DNA of 64,000 nt, taken from NCBI RefSeq assembly GCF_000003605.2, contig NW_003152183.1, forward strand, positions 16,508 to 80,507. Reading direction: 5' to 3'. Below, piece by piece: positions 23,501 through 37,000 of this stretch. The notes under the pieces are model-generated. The model was not told the origin of the DNA. It was given only the letters and a program-made list of their open reading frames with translations, and searched no databases. Positions within the stretch are counted from its first letter, which is position 1, and the number at the start of each line of letters is the position of its first letter. Position numbers and translations under genes: made by a program. Source of the DNA: Saccoglossus kowalevskii. Its lineage: Eukaryota > Hemichordata > Enteropneusta > Harrimaniidae.

Positions 23501-24600
23501 GTTGTACAAAGTTATTGCAAATTTGGTAAATGCATTTGCATATATGACCAAGTTGTTATCATATAACAATCCACATTTGTAAAGTAGGGAAATTTAATAA
23601 AAGCCCGTTAAAAGCAGCTTATAGTTATTCACATGAGGTGACTGTAAAATGTTAGAAAACAGCGTGCAAAGTTTGAAAAAGCGAAGGAAATGTTGGCGGA
23701 GTTGCTAGTTTATTTAGCCTATGTCATTGTAATGACAATCCCGCAGTTAAATTTTGAAAGCATTGAGTAAATTTGCCGATAACGCCTCATATCGAAGCAG
23801 ATTATCACAACAGTCAATCGAAATATTGACAACAAACTGTATGCAAAGTTGTAAAACGCGGTTGCGAAGTAGGTAGTTTCATTCGGGATTGTTACCTGTG
23901 ATATCATATTAACAAATCCCGTAGTTGAACATTCGAAAATGTGAATAAATATTTCGTAACATGCTGTTTAATTACCGTAGTTTTGTTACAAGTATGTAGA
24001 GGTCATAGGTCAATCTAGAAGATACTTGTGCAAGAGATATCTATTTAAAATATCCAAAAACATGAAATAGCATCAAATTCGGAATAATAATCCATGCAGC
24101 TGTGGGGTTAGGTGCTCGACAAATGTTTAAAGTAAAGCACAATCGGGCGTGGTTAGTACTTGCATGGGAGACTCCCTGACTAAACGACCTTTTGTATTTT
24201 TGTTTGTTTCAACATGCACATGGAAAAGATGTAAGGCAACGTACCGGCACTTTTTCTTCCTGTGATGTCAATCATGTAGAAAATCGAGGCATTTTTGTAA
24301 CTTTTTCAATTAATGGAAAATTTTCAAATTCGTTCTAATTTTCACGAACAAGTTGTGGATCCTGTCGGCACGTAGTGGGTGTTACACTGTTAACGCATCG
24401 TGCAAAGTTGTTCAAAGTGATTACAAAGTTGTACAAAGTTATTGCAAATTTGGTAAATGCATTTGCATATATGACCAAGTTGTTATCATATAACAATCCA
24501 CATTTGTAAAGTAGGGAAATTTAATAAAAGCCCGTTAAAAGCAGCTTATAGATATTCACATGAGGTGACAGTAAAATGTTAGAAAACAGCGTGCAAAGTT
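20586..24600 (+). repeat. Monomer block C2 (class C)
   Basis: Anchors 20923, 21855, 22787 and 23719. The block opens with a short run of one-base losses (20586-20632), so the first spacing is 924 bp. The copy at 21855 has CCCGCATTTAAA and TTTGACGATAACG, shared with the copy at 62831. Near 24273 the last monomer has lost TTATA (CAATCATGTAGAAAA), as has one near 27066. From 24600 the sequence turns to class B with an A-like TTTGGAAAGC stretch. Confidence 0.85.
24092..24193 (+). pseudogene. 5S rRNA-derived block, class C copy
   Basis: Within the 5S-like part this copy is the same as class B (GTGGTTAGTACTTGC, ATGGGAGACTCCCTG), although the flanks differ: AGAGATATCTATTT and GCATCAAATTCGG upstream and TTTTGTATTTTTG downstream. 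Two class C copies, near 21373 and 63265, read GAGACCCCCTG, one base nearer to the standard GAGACCGCCTG. Confidence 0.85.
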
Positions 24601-26820
24601 TGAAAAAAACGAAGGAAATGTTGGAGGAGTTGCTAGTTTATTTAGCCTAAGTCATTGTAATGACAACCCCGCAGTTAAATTTGGAAAGCATTGAGTAAAT
24701 TTGCCGATAACGCCTCATATCTAAGCAGATTATACACAACAGTCAATCGACATATTGACAACAAACTGTATGCAAAGTTGTAAAAAGCGGTTGCGAAGTA
24801 GGTAGTTTCATTCGGGATTGTTACCTGTGATATCATATTAACAAGTCCCGTAGTTGAACATTCGAAAATGTGAATAAATATTTCGTAACATGCTGTTTAA
24901 TTACCGTAGTTTTATTACAAGTATGTAGAGGTCATAGGTCAATCTAGAAGATACTTGTGCAAGCGATATCGATTTAAAACATCCAAAAACATGAAATAGC
25001 CGCAAATTCGGAATAATAATCCATGCAGCTGTGGGGTTAGGTGTCGACTAATGTTTAAAGTAAAGCACAATCGGTCGTGGTTAGTACTTGCATGGGAGAG
25101 TCCATGCCTAAACGACCTTTTGAATTTTTGTTTGTTTCAACACGCACATGGAAAAGATGTAAGGCAACGTTCCGGCACTTTTTCTTACTGTGATGTCAAT
25201 CATTTATAGTAGAAAATCGAGGCATTTTTGTAACTTTTTCAATTAATGGAAAATTTTCAAATTCATTCTAATTTTCACGAACAAGTTGTGGATGCTGTTG
25301 GCACGTAGTGGGTGTTACACTGTTAACGCATCGTGCAAAGTTGTTCAAAGTGATTACAAAGTTGTACAAAGTTATTGCAAATTTGGTAAATGCATTTGCA
25401 TATATGACCAAGTTGTTATCATATAACAATCCACATTTGTAAAGTAGGGAAATTTAATAAAAGCCCGTTAAAAGCAGCTTATAGATATTCACATGAGGTG
25501 ACTGTAAAATGTTAGAAAACAGCGTGCAAAGTTTGAAAAAACGAAGGAAATGTTGGCGGAGTTGCTAGTTTATTTAGCCTAAGTCATTGTAATGACAACC
25601 CCGCAGTTAAATTTTGAAAGCATTGAGTAAATTTGCCGATAACGCCTCATATCGAAGCAGATTATCACAACAGTCAATCGAAATATTGACAACAAACTGT
25701 ATGCAAAGTTGTAAAAAGCGGTTGCGAAGTAGGTAGTTTCATTCGGGATTTTTACCTGTGATATCATATTAACAAGTCCCGTAGTTGAACATTCGAAAAT
25801 GTGAATAAATATTTCGTAACATGCTGTTTAATTACCGTAGTTTTATTACAAGTATGTAGAGGTCATAGGTCAATCTAGAAGATACTTGTGCAAGCGATAT
25901 CGATTTAAAACATCCAAAAACATGAAATAGCCGCAAATTCGGAATAATAATCCATGCAGCTGTGGGGTTAGGTGCTCGACAAATGTTTAAAGTAAAGCAC
26001 AATCGGGCGTGGTTAGTACTTGCATGGGAGACTCCCTGACTAAACGACCTTTTGAATTTTTGTTTGTTTCAACACGCACATGGAAAAGATGTAAGGCAAC
26101 GTTCCGGCACTTTTTCTTACTGTGATGTCAATCATTTATAGTAGAAAATCGAGGCATTTTTGTAACTTTTTCAATTAATGGAAAATTTTCAAATTCATTC
26201 TAATTTTCACGAACAAGTTGTGGATGCTGTCGACACGTAGTGGGTGTTACACTGTTAACGCATCCTGCAAAGTTGTTCAAAATGATTACAAAGTTGTACA
26301 AAGTTATTGCAAATTTGGTAAATGCATTTGCATATATGACCAAGTTGTTATCATATAACGATCCACATTTGTAAAGTAGGGAAATTTAATAAAAGCCCGT
26401 TAAAAGCAGCTTATAGATATTCACATGAGGTGACTGTAAAATGTTAGAAAACAGCGTGCAAAGTTTGAAAAAACGAAGGAAATGTTGGCGGAGTTGCTAG
26501 TTTATTTAGCCTAAGTCATTGTAATGACAACCCCGCAGTTAAATTTTGAAAGCATTGAGTAAATTTGCCGATAACGCCTCATATCGAAGCAGATTATCAC
26601 AACAGTCAATCGAAATATTGACAACAAACTGTATGCAAAGTTGTAAAAAGCGGTTGCAAAGTAGGTAGTTTCATTCGGGATTGTTAGCTGTGATATCATA
26701 TTAACAAATCCCGTAGTTGAACATTCGAAAATGTGAATAAATATTTCGTAACATGCTGTTTAATTACCGTAGTTTTATTACAAGTATGTAGAGGTCATAG
26801 GTCAATCTAGAAGATACTTG
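24601..26820 (+). repeat. Monomer block B3 (class B)
   Basis: Anchors 24647, 25579 and 26511. The first copy is a mosaic: AAATTTGGAAAGC and CATATCTAAGC are A-like, then GTAAAAAGCGG is B-like. Its 5S-like block reads GTCGACTAATG and CCATGCCTAAACG (25.04-25.11 kb), variants shared with the copy at 36.23-36.29 kb, 12 monomers downstream. The copy at 26511 carries AACGATCC and GTTAGCTGTGATATC, as does the one at 47008. Confidence 0.8.
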
Positions 26821-27665
26821 TGCAAGAGATATCTATTTAAAACATCCAAAAACATGAAATAGCATCAAATTCGGAATAATAATCCATGCAGCTGTGGGGT
26901 TAGGTGCTCGACAAATGTTTAAAGTAAAGCACAATCGGGGCGTGGTTAGTACTTGCATGGGAGACTCCCTGACTAAACGACCTTTTGTATTTTTGTTTGT
27001 TTCAACACGCACATGGAAAAGATGTAAGGCAACGTACCGGCACTTTTTCTTCCTGTGATGTCAATCATGTAGAAAATCGAGGCATTTTTGTAACTTTTTC
27101 AATTAATGGAAAATTTTCAAATTCGTTCTAATTTTCACGAACAAGTTGTGGATGCTGTCGGCACGTAGTGGGTGTTACACTGTTAACGCATCGTGCAAAG
27201 TTGTTCAAAGTGATTACAAAGTTGTACAAAGTTATTGCAAATTTGGTAAATGCATTTGCATATATGACCAAGTTGTTATCATATAACAATCCACATTTGT
27301 AAAGTAGGGAAATTTAATAAAAGCCCGTTAAAAGCAGCTTATAGTTATTCACATGAGGTGACTGTAAAATGTTAGAAAACAGCGTGCAAAGTTTGAAAAA
27401 GCGAAGGAAATGTTGGCGGAGTTGCTAGTTTATTTAGCCTATGTCATTGTAATGACAATCCCGCAATTAAATTTTGAAAGCATTGAGAAAATTTGCCGAT
27501 AACGCCTCATATCGAAGAAGATTATCACAACAGTCAATCGAAATATTGACAACAAACTGTATGCAAAGTTGTAAAACGCGGTTGCGAAGTAGGTAGTTTC
27601 ATTCGGGATTGTTACCTGTGATATCATATTAACAAGTCCCGTAGTTGAACATTCGAAAATGTGAA
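26821..27665 (+). repeat. Monomer block C3 (class C, one copy)
   Basis: AGAGATATCTATTT and TAGCATCAAATTCGG begin at 26825, the 5-base TTATA loss is at 27066, and TAGTTATTCAC, AAAAAGCGAAGG and GACAATCCCGC follow. The copy at 27439 ends as class A, with AATATTCG near 27667. It also has its own changes (ATTGAGAAAATTTG, CGAAGAAGATTATC). Confidence 0.78.
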
Positions 27666-30600
27666 TAAATATTCGTAACATGCTGTTTAATTACCGTAGT
27701 TTTATTACAAGTATGTAGAGGTCATAGGTCAATCTAGAAGATACTTGTGCAAGCGATATCGATTTAAAACATCCAAAAACATGAAATAGCCGCAAATTCG
27801 GAATAATAATACATTCAGCTGTGGGGTTAGGCGCTCGACAAATGTTTAAAGTAAAGCACAATCGGGCGTGATTAGTACTTGCATGGGAGACTCCCTGACT
27901 AAACGACCTTTTGAATTTTTGTTTGTTTCAACACGCACATGGAAAAGATGTAAGGCAACGTTCCGGCACTTTTTCTTACTGTGATGTCAATCATTTATAG
28001 TAGAAAATCGAGGCATTTTTGTAACTTTTTCAATTAATGGAAAATTTTCAAATTCGTTCTAATTTTCACGAACAAGTTGTGGATGCTGTCGGCACGTAGT
28101 GGGTGTTACACTGTTAACGCATCCTGCAAAGTTGTTCAAAGTGATTACAAAGTTGTACAAAGTTATTGCAAATTTGGTAAATGCATTTGCATATATGACC
28201 AAGTTGTTATCATATAACAGTCCACATTTGTAAAGTAGGGAAATTTAATAAAAGCCCGTTAAAAGCAGCTTATAGATATTCACATGAGGTGACTGTAAAA
28301 TGTTAGAAAACAGCGTGCAATGTTTGAAAAATCGAAGGAAATGTTGGCGGAGTTGCTAGTTTATTTAGCCTAAGTCATTGTAATGACAACCCCGCAGTTA
28401 AATTTGGAAAGCATTGAGTAAATTTGCCGATAACGCCTCATATCGAAGCAGATTAGCACAACAGTCAATCGAAATATTGACAACAAACTGTATGCAAAGT
28501 TGTAAAACGCGGTTGCGAAGTAGGTAGTTTCATTCGGGATTGTTACCTGTGATATCATATTAACAAGTCCCGTAGTTGAACATTCGAAAATGTGAATAAA
28601 TATTCGTAACATGCTGTTTAATTACCGTAGTTTTATTACAAGTATGTAGAGGTCATAGGTCAATCTAGAAGATACTTGTGCAAGCGATATTGATTTAAAA
28701 CATCCCAAAACATGAAATAGCCGCAAATTCGGAATAATAATCCATTCAGCTGTGGGGTTAGGCGCTCGACAAATGTTTAAAGTAAAGCACAATCGGGCGT
28801 GATTAGTACTTGCATGGGAGACTCCCTGACTAAACGACCTTTTGAATTTTTGTTTGTTTCAACACGCACATGGAAAAGATGTAAGGCAACGTTCCGGCAC
28901 TTTTTCTTACTGTGATGTCAATCATTTATAGTAGAAAATCGAGGCATTTTTGTAACTTTTTCAATTAATGGAAAATTTTCAAATTCGTTCTAATTTTCAC
29001 GAACAAGTTGTGGATGCTGTTGGCACGTAGTGGGTGTTACACTGTTAACGCATCCTGCAAAGTTGTTCAAAGTGATTACAAAGTTGTACAACGTTATTGA
29101 AAATTTGGTAAATGCATTTGCATATATGACCAAGTTGTTATCATATAACAGTCCACATTTGTAAAGTAGGGAAATTTAATAAAAGCCCGTTAAAAGCAGC
29201 TTATAGATATTCACATGAGGTGACTGTAAAATGTTAGAAAACAGCGTGCAATGTTTGAAAAATCGAAGGAAATGTTGGCGGAGTTGCTAGTTTATTTAGC
29301 CTAAGTCATTGTAATGACAACCCCGCAGTTAAATTTGGAAAGCATTGAGTAAATTTGCCGATAACGCCTCATATCTAAGTAGATTATCACAACAGTCAAT
29401 CGAAATATTGACAACAAACTGTATGCAAAGTTGTAAAACGCGGTTGCGAAGTAGGTAGTTTCATTCGGGATTGTTACCTGTGATATCATATTAACATGTC
29501 CCGTAGTTGAACATTCGAAAATGTGAATAAAATTCGTAACATGCTGTTTAATTACCGTAGTTTTATTACAAGTATGTAGAGGTCATAGGTCAATCTAGAA
29601 GATACTTGTGCAAGCGATATCGATTTAAAACATCCCAAAACATGAAATAGCCGCAAATTCGGAATAATAATCCATTCAGCTGTGGGGTTAGGCGCTCGAC
29701 AAATGTTTAAAGTAAAGCACAATCGGGCGTGATTAGTACTTGCATGGGAGACTCCCTGACTAAACGACCTTTTGAATTTTTGTTTGTTTCAACACGCACA
29801 TGGAAAAGATGTAAGGCAACGTTCCGGCACTTTTTCTTACTGTGATGTCAATCATTTATAGTAGAAAATCGAGGCATTTTTGTAACTTTTTCAATTAATG
29901 GAAAATTTTCAAATTCGTTCTAATTTTCACGAACAAGTTGTGGATGCTGTTGGCACGTAGTGGGTGTTACACTGTTAACGCATCCTGAAAAGTTGTTCAA
30001 AGTGATTACAAAGTTGTACAAAGTTATTGCAAATTTGGTAAATGCATTTGCATATATGACCAAGTTGTTATCATATAACAATCCACATTTGTAAAGTAGG
30101 GAAATTTAATAAAAGCCCGTTAAAAGCAGCTTATAGATATTCACATGAGGTGACTGTAAAATGTTAGAAAACAGCGTGCAATGTTTGAAAAATCGAAGGA
30201 AATGTTGGCGGAGTTGCTAGTTTATTTAGCCTAAGTCATTGTAATGACAACCCCGCAGTTAAATTTGGAAAGCATTGAGTAAATTTGCCGATAACGCCTC
30301 ATATCTAAGCAGATTATCACAACAGTCAATCGAAATATTGACAACAAACTGTATGCAAAGTTGTAAAACGCGGTTGCGAAGTAGGTAGTTTCATTCGGGA
30401 TTGTTACCTGTGATATCATATTAACAAGTCCCGTAGTTGAACATTCGAAAATGTGAATAAATATTCGTAACATGCTGTTTAATTACCGTAGTTTTATTAC
30501 AAGTATGTAGAGGTCATAGGTCAATCTAGAAGACACTTGTGCAAGCGATATCGATTTAAAACATCCAAAAACATGAAATAGCCGTAAATTCGGAATAATA

Positions 30601-30915
30601 ATCCATGCAGCTGTGGGGTTGGGGTTGGGCGCTCGACAAATGTTTAAAGTAAAGCACAATCGGGCATGATTAGTACTTGCATGGGAGACTCCCTGACTAA
30701 ACGACCTTTTGAATTTTTGTTTGTTTCAACACGCACATGGAAAAGATGTAAGGCAACGTTCCGGCACTTTTTCTTACTGTGATGTCAATCATTTATAGTA
30801 GAAAATCGAGGCATTTTTGTAACTTTTTCAATTAATGGAAAATTTTCAAATTCGTTCTAATTTTCACGAACAAGTTGTGGATGCTGTTGGCACGTAGTGG
30901 GTGTTACACTGTTAA
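27666..30915 (+). repeat. Monomer block A3 (class A)
   Basis: Anchors 28370, 29301 and 30231. The 29.09-29.53 kb portion copies the private variants of the monomer at 2085-2500 (CAACGTTATTGAAAA, CTAAGTAG, AACATGTCCC) and also AATAAAATTCG of the copy at 6023. Near 30612 a 6-base duplication gives GGGGTTGGGGTTGGG, which with one further base explains the 938-bp spacing to 31169. Confidence 0.85.
30609..30630 (+). other. 6-bp tandem duplication in 5S-like block
   Basis: GGGGTTGGGGTTGGGCGCTCG contains one extra GGGGTT unit compared with the GGGGTTGGGCGCTCG form seen near 39941 and 40873. It is the main cause of the longest spacing in the array (938 bp, 30231 to 31169). Confidence 0.85.
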
Positions 30916-31855
30916 CGCATCGTGCAAAGTTGTTCAAAGTGATTACAAAGTTGTACAAAGTTATTGCAAATTTGGTAAATGCATTTGCATATATGAGACA
31001 GGTTGTTATCATATAACAATCCACATTTGTAAAGTAGGGAAATTTAATAAAAGCCCGTTAAAAGCAGCTTATAGTTATTCACATGAGGTGACTGTAAAAT
31101 GTTAGAAAACAGCGTGCAAAGTTTGAAAAAGCGAAGGAAATGTTGGCGGAGTTGCTAGTTTATTTAGCCTAGGTCATTGTAATGACAATCCCGCAGTTAC
31201 ATTTTGAAAGCATTGAGTAAATTTGCCTATAACACCTCATATCGAAGCAGATTATCACAACAGTCAATCGAAATATTGACAACAAACTGTATGCAAAGTT
31301 GTAAAAAGCGGTTGCGAAGTAGGTAGTTTCATTCGGGATTGTTACCTGTGATATCATATTAACAAGTCCCGTAGTTGAACATTCGAAAATGTGAATAAAT
31401 ATTTCGTAACATGCTGTTTAATTACCGTAGTTTTGTTACAAGTATGTAGAGGTCATAGGTCAATCTAGAAGATACTTGTGCAAGAGATATCTATTTAAAA
31501 CATCCAAAAAACATGAAATAGCATCATATTCGGAATAATAATCCATGCAGCTGTGGGGTTAGGTGCTCGACAAATGTTTAAAGTAAAGCACAATCGGGCG
31601 TGGTTAGTACTTGCATGGGAGACTCCCTGACTAAACGACCTTTTGTATTTTTGTTTGTTTCAACACGCACATGGAAAAGATGTAAGGCAACGTACCGACA
31701 CTTTTTCTTCCTGCGATGTCAATCATTTATAGTAGAAAATCGAGGCATTTTTGTAACTTTTTCAATTAATGGAAAATTTTCAAATTCGTTCTAATTTTCA
31801 CGAACAAGTTGTGGATGCTGTCGGCACGTAGTGGGTGTTACACTGTTAACGCATC
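30916..31855 (+). repeat. Monomer block C4 (class C, one copy)
   Basis: CATCGTGC, TATGAGACAGGTTG (private), TAGTTATTCAC, AAAAAGCGAAGG, GACAATCCCGC, TTTTGTTACAAG, AGAGATATCTATTT and TAGCATCATATTCGG run from about 30918 to 31534 around the anchor at 31169. The following stretch keeps the C-like CTTTTGTATTTTTG and CGTACCG up to about 31695. Confidence 0.8.
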
Positions 31856-34090
31856 GTGCAAAGTTTTTCAAAGTGAGTACAAAGTTGTACAAAGTTATTG
31901 CAAATTTGGTAAATGCATTTACATATATGACCAAGTTGTTAGCATATAAAAATCCACATTTGTAAAGTAGGGAAATTTAATAAAAGCCCGTTAAAAAGCA
32001 GCTTATAGATATTCACATGAAGTGACTGTAAAATTTTAGAAAACAGTGTGCAATGTTTGAAAAAACGAAGGAAATGTTGGCGTGTTGCTAGTTTATTTAG
32101 CCTAAGTCATTGTAATGACAACCCCGCAGTTAAATTTTGAAAGCATTGAGTAAATTGTCCGATAACGCCTCATATCTAAGCAGATTATCACAACAGCCAA
32201 TCGAAATATCGACAACAAACTGTAGACAAAGTTGTAAAAAGCGGTTGCAAAGTAGGTAGTTTCATTCGGGATTGTTACCTGTGATATCATATTAACAAGT
32301 CCCGTAGTTGAACATTCGAAAATGTGAATAAATATTTCGTAACATGCTGTTAAATTACCGTAGTTTTACTCCAAGTATGTAGAGGTCATAGGTCAATCTA
32401 GAAGATACTTGTGCAAGCGATATCGACTTAAAACATCCAAAAACATGAAACAGCCGCAAATTCGGAATAATAATCCATACAGCTGTGGGGTTAGGTGCTC
32501 GACAAATTTTTAAAGTAAAGCACAATCGGGCGTGGTTATTACTTGCATGGGAGACTCCCTGACTAAACGACCTTTTGAAATTTGTTTTTGTTTCAACACG
32601 CACATGGAAAAAATTTAAGGCAACGTTCCGGCACTTTTTCTTACTGTGATGTCAATCATTTATAGTAGAAAATCGAGGCATTTTTGTAACTTTTTTAATT
32701 AATGGAAAATTTTCAAATTCGTTCTAATTTTTACGAACAAGTTGTGGATGCTGTCGGCACGTAGTGGGTGTTACACTGTTAACGCATCGTGCAAAGTTGT
32801 TCAAAGTGAGTACAAAGTTGTACAAAGTTATTGCAAATTTGGTAAATGCATTTACATATATGACCAAGTTGTTAGCATATAAAAATCCACATTGTAAAGT
32901 AGGGAAATTTAATAAAAGCCCGTTAAAAGCAGTTTATAGATATTCACATGAGGTGACTGTAAAATGTTAGAAAAGAGCGTGCAAAGTTTGAAAAACACGA
33001 AGGAAATTTTGGCGGAGTTGATAGTTTATTTAGCCTAAGTCATAGTAATGACAAACCCGCTGTTAAATTTTGAAACCATTGAGTACATTTTCCGATAACG
33101 CCTCATATCTAAGCAGATTATCACAACAGTCAATCGAAATATTGACAACAAACTGTATGCAAAGTTGTAAAACGCGGTTGCGAAGTTGGTAGTTTCATTC
33201 GGGATTGTTACCTGTGATATCATATTAACAAGTCCCGTAGTTGAACATTCGAAAATATGAATAAATATTTCGTAACATGCTGTTAAATTACCGTAGTTTT
33301 ACTCCAAGTATGTAGAGGTCATAGGTCAATCTAGAAGATACTTGTGCAAGCGATATCGATTGAAAACATCCAAAAACATGAAATAGCCGCAAATTCGGAA
33401 TAACAATCCATGCAGCTGTGTGTTAGGTGCTCGTCAAATGTTTAAAGTAAAGCACAATCTGGCGTGGTTAGTACTTGCATGGGAGACTCCCTGACTAAAC
33501 GACCTTTTGAAATTCGTTTTTGTTTCAACACGCACATGGAAAAGATTTAAGGCAACGTTCCGGCAATTTTTCTTACTGTGATGTCAATCATTTATAGTAG
33601 AAAATCGAGGCATTTTTGTAACTTTTTTAATTAATGGAAAATTTTCAAATTCGTTCTAATTTTCACGAACAAGTTGTGGATGTTGTCGGCACGTAGTGGT
33701 TGTTACACTGTTAACGCATCGTGCAAAGTTGTTCAAAGTGATTACAAAGTTGTACAAAGTTATTGCAAATTTGGTAAATGCATTTACATATATGACCAAG
33801 TTGTTAGCATATAAAAATCCACATTTGTAAAGTAGGGAAATTTAATAAAAGCCCGTTAAAAGCAGCTTATAGATATTCACATGAGGTGACTGTAAAATGT
33901 TAGAAAACAGTGTGCAAAGTTTGACAAAACGAAGGAAATGTTGGCGGAGTTGCTAGTTTATTTAGCCTAAGTCATTGTAATGACAAACCCGCAGTTAAAT
34001 TTTGAAAGCATTGAGTAAATTTTCCGATAACGCCTGATATCTAAGCAGATTATCACAACAGTCAATCGAAATATTGACAACAAACTGTAT
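31856..34090 (+). repeat. Monomer block D3 (class D)
   Basis: Anchors 32102, 33035 and 33967. The block starts with AAAGTTTTTCAAAGTGAGTAC, CATTTACATATATG and GTTAGCATATAAAAATCC. The 32102 copy shares ACAGCCAATCG, CTGTAGACAAAG and TTGCAAAGTAG with the 4160 copy. The 33035 copy shares TCATAGTAATGACAAACCC and CAGCTGTGTGTTAGG with block D2. Class B features return inside the third copy at about 34100 (AACAAATCCCG, GCTGTTTAATT). Confidence 0.82.
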
Positions 34091-37000
34091 GCAAAGTTGT
34101 AAAACGCGTTTGCGAAGTAGGTAGTTTCATTCGGGATTGTTACCTGTGATATCATATTAACAAATCCCGTAGTTGAACATTCGAAAATGTGAATAAATAT
34201 TTCGTAACATGCTGTTTAATTACCGTAGTTTTATTACAAGTATGTAGAGGTCATAGGTCAATCTAGAAGATACTTGTGCAAGCGATATCGATTTAAAACA
34301 TCCAAAAACATGAAATAGCCGCAAATTCGGAATAATAATCCATGCAGCTGTGGGGTTAGGTGCTCGACAAATGTTTAAAGTAAAGCACAATCGGGCGTGG
34401 TTAGTACTTGCATGGGAGACTCCCTAACTAAACGACCTTTTGAATTTTTGTTTGTTTCAACACGCACATGGAAAAGATGTAAGGCAACGTTCCGGCACTT
34501 TTTCTTACTGTGATGTCAATCATTTATAGTAGAAAATCGAGGCATTTTTGTAACTTTTTCAATTAATGGAAAATTTTCAAATTCGTTCTAATTTTCACGA
34601 ACAAGTTGTGGATGCTGTTGGCACGTAGTGGGTGTTACACTGTTAACGCATCCTGCAAAGTTGTTCAAAGTGATTACAAAGTTGTACAAAGTTATTGCAA
34701 ATTTGGTAAATGCATTTACATATATGACCAAGTTGTTATCATATAACAATCCACATTTGTAAAGTAGGGAAATTTAATAAAAGCCCGTTAAAAGCAGCTT
34801 ATAGATATTCACATGAGGTGACTGTAAACTGTTAGAAAACAGCGTGCAAAGTTTGAAAAAACGAAGGAAATGTTGGCGGAGATGCTAGTTTATTTAGCCT
34901 AAGTCATTGTAATGACAACCCCGCAGTTAAATTTTGAAAGCATTGAGTAAATTTGCCGATAACGCCTCATATCGAAGCAGATTATCACAACAGTCAATCG
35001 AAATATTGACAACAAACTGTATGCAAAGTTGTAAAAAGCGGTTGCGAAGTAGGTAGTTTCATTCGGGATTGTTACCTGTGATATCATATTAACAAGTCCC
35101 GTAGTTGAACATTCGAAAATGTGAATAAATATTTCGTAACATGCTGTTTAATTACCGTAGTTTTATTACAAGTATGTAGAAGTCATAGGTCAATCTAGAA
35201 GATACTTGTGCAAGCGATATCGATTTAAAACATCCAAAAACATGAAATAGCCGCAAATTCGGAATAATAATCCATGCAGCTGTGGGGTTAGGTGCTCGAC
35301 AAATGTTTAAAGTAAAGCACAATCGGGCGTGGTTAGTACTTGCATGGGAGACTCCCTGACTAAACGACCTTTTGAATTTTTGTTTGTTTCAACACGCACA
35401 TGAAAAAGATGTAAGGCAACGTTCCGGCACTTTTTCTTACTGTGATGTCAATCATTTATAGTAGAAAATCGATGCATTTTTGTAACTTTTTCAATTAATG
35501 GAAAATTTTCAAATTCATTCTAATTTTCACGAACAAGTTGTGGATGCTGTCGACACGTAGTGAGTGTTACACTGTTAACGCATCCTGCAAAGTTGTTCAA
35601 AGTGATTACAAAGTTGTACAAAGTTATTGCAAATTTGGTAAATGCATTTGCATATATGACCAAGTTGTTATCATATAACAATCCACATTTGTAAAGTAGG
35701 GAAATTTAATAAAAGCCCGTTAAAAGCAGCTTATAGATATTCACATGAGGTGACTGTAAAATGTTAGAAAACAGCGTGCAAAGTTTGAAAAAACGAAGGA
35801 AATGTTGGCGGAGTTGCTAGTTTATTTAGCCTAAGTCATTGTAATGACAACCCCGCAGTTAAATTTTGAAAGCATTGAGTAAATTTGCCGATAACGCCTC
35901 ATATCGAAGCAGATTATCACAACAGTCAATCGAAATATTGACAACAAACTGTATGCAAAGTTGTAAAAAGCGGTTGCGAAGTAGGTAGTTTCATTCGGGA
36001 TTGTTACCTGTGATATCATATTAACAAATCCCGTAGTTGAACATTCGAAAATGTGAATAAATATTTCGTAACATGCTGTTTAATTACCGTAGTTTTATTA
36101 CAAGTATGTAGAGGTCATAGGTCAATCTAGAAGATACTTGTGCAAGCGATATCGATTTAAAACATCCAAAAACACGAAATAGCCGCAAATTCGGAATAAT
36201 AATCCATGCAGCTGTGGGGTTAGGTGCTCGACTAATGTTTAAAGTAAAGCACAATCGGGCGTGGTTAGTACTTGCATGGGAGACTCCATGCCTAAACGAC
36301 CTTTTGAATTTTTGTTTGTTTCAACACGCACATGGAAAAGATGTAAGGCAACGTTCCGGCACTTTTTCTTACTGTGATGTCAATCATTTATAGTAGAAAA
36401 TCGAGGCATTTTTGTAACTTTTTCATTTAATGGAAAATTTTCAAATTCATTCTAATTTTCACGAACAAGTTGTGGATGCTGTCGACACGTAGTGGGTGTT
36501 ACACTGTTAACGCATCCTGCAAAGTTGTTCAAAGTGATTAAAAAGTTGTACAAAGTTATTGCAAATTCGGTAAATGCATTTGCATATATGACCAAGTTGT
36601 TATCATATAACAATCCACATTTGTAAAGTAGGGAAATTTAATAAAAGCCCGTTAAAAGCAGCTTATAGATATTCACATGAGGTGACTGTAAAATGTTAGA
36701 AAACAGCGTGCAAAGTTTGAAAAAACGAAGGAAATGTTGGCGGAGTTGCTAGTTTATTTAGCCTAAGTCATTGTAATGACAACCCCGCAGTTAAATTTTG
36801 AAAGCATTGAGTAAATTTGCCGATAACGCCACATATCGAAGCAGATTATCACAACAGTCAATCGAAATATTGACAACAAACTGTATGCAAAGTTGTAAAA
36901 AGCGGTTGCGAAGTAGGTAGTTTCATTCGGGATTGTTACCTGTGATATCATATTAACAAGTCCCGTAGTTGAACATTCGAAAATGTGAATAAATATTTCG

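Noticed and set aside
30609-30625. TTGGGG telomere-like repeat
   Set aside because: Only two units, in one monomer, explained by a 6-bp duplication.
30875-31105. Plus-strand frames of 64-76 codons (also 31600-31794, 32764-32970 and 60467-60697)
   Set aside because: Each occurs in only one monomer because of private mutations and has no support in the other copies.
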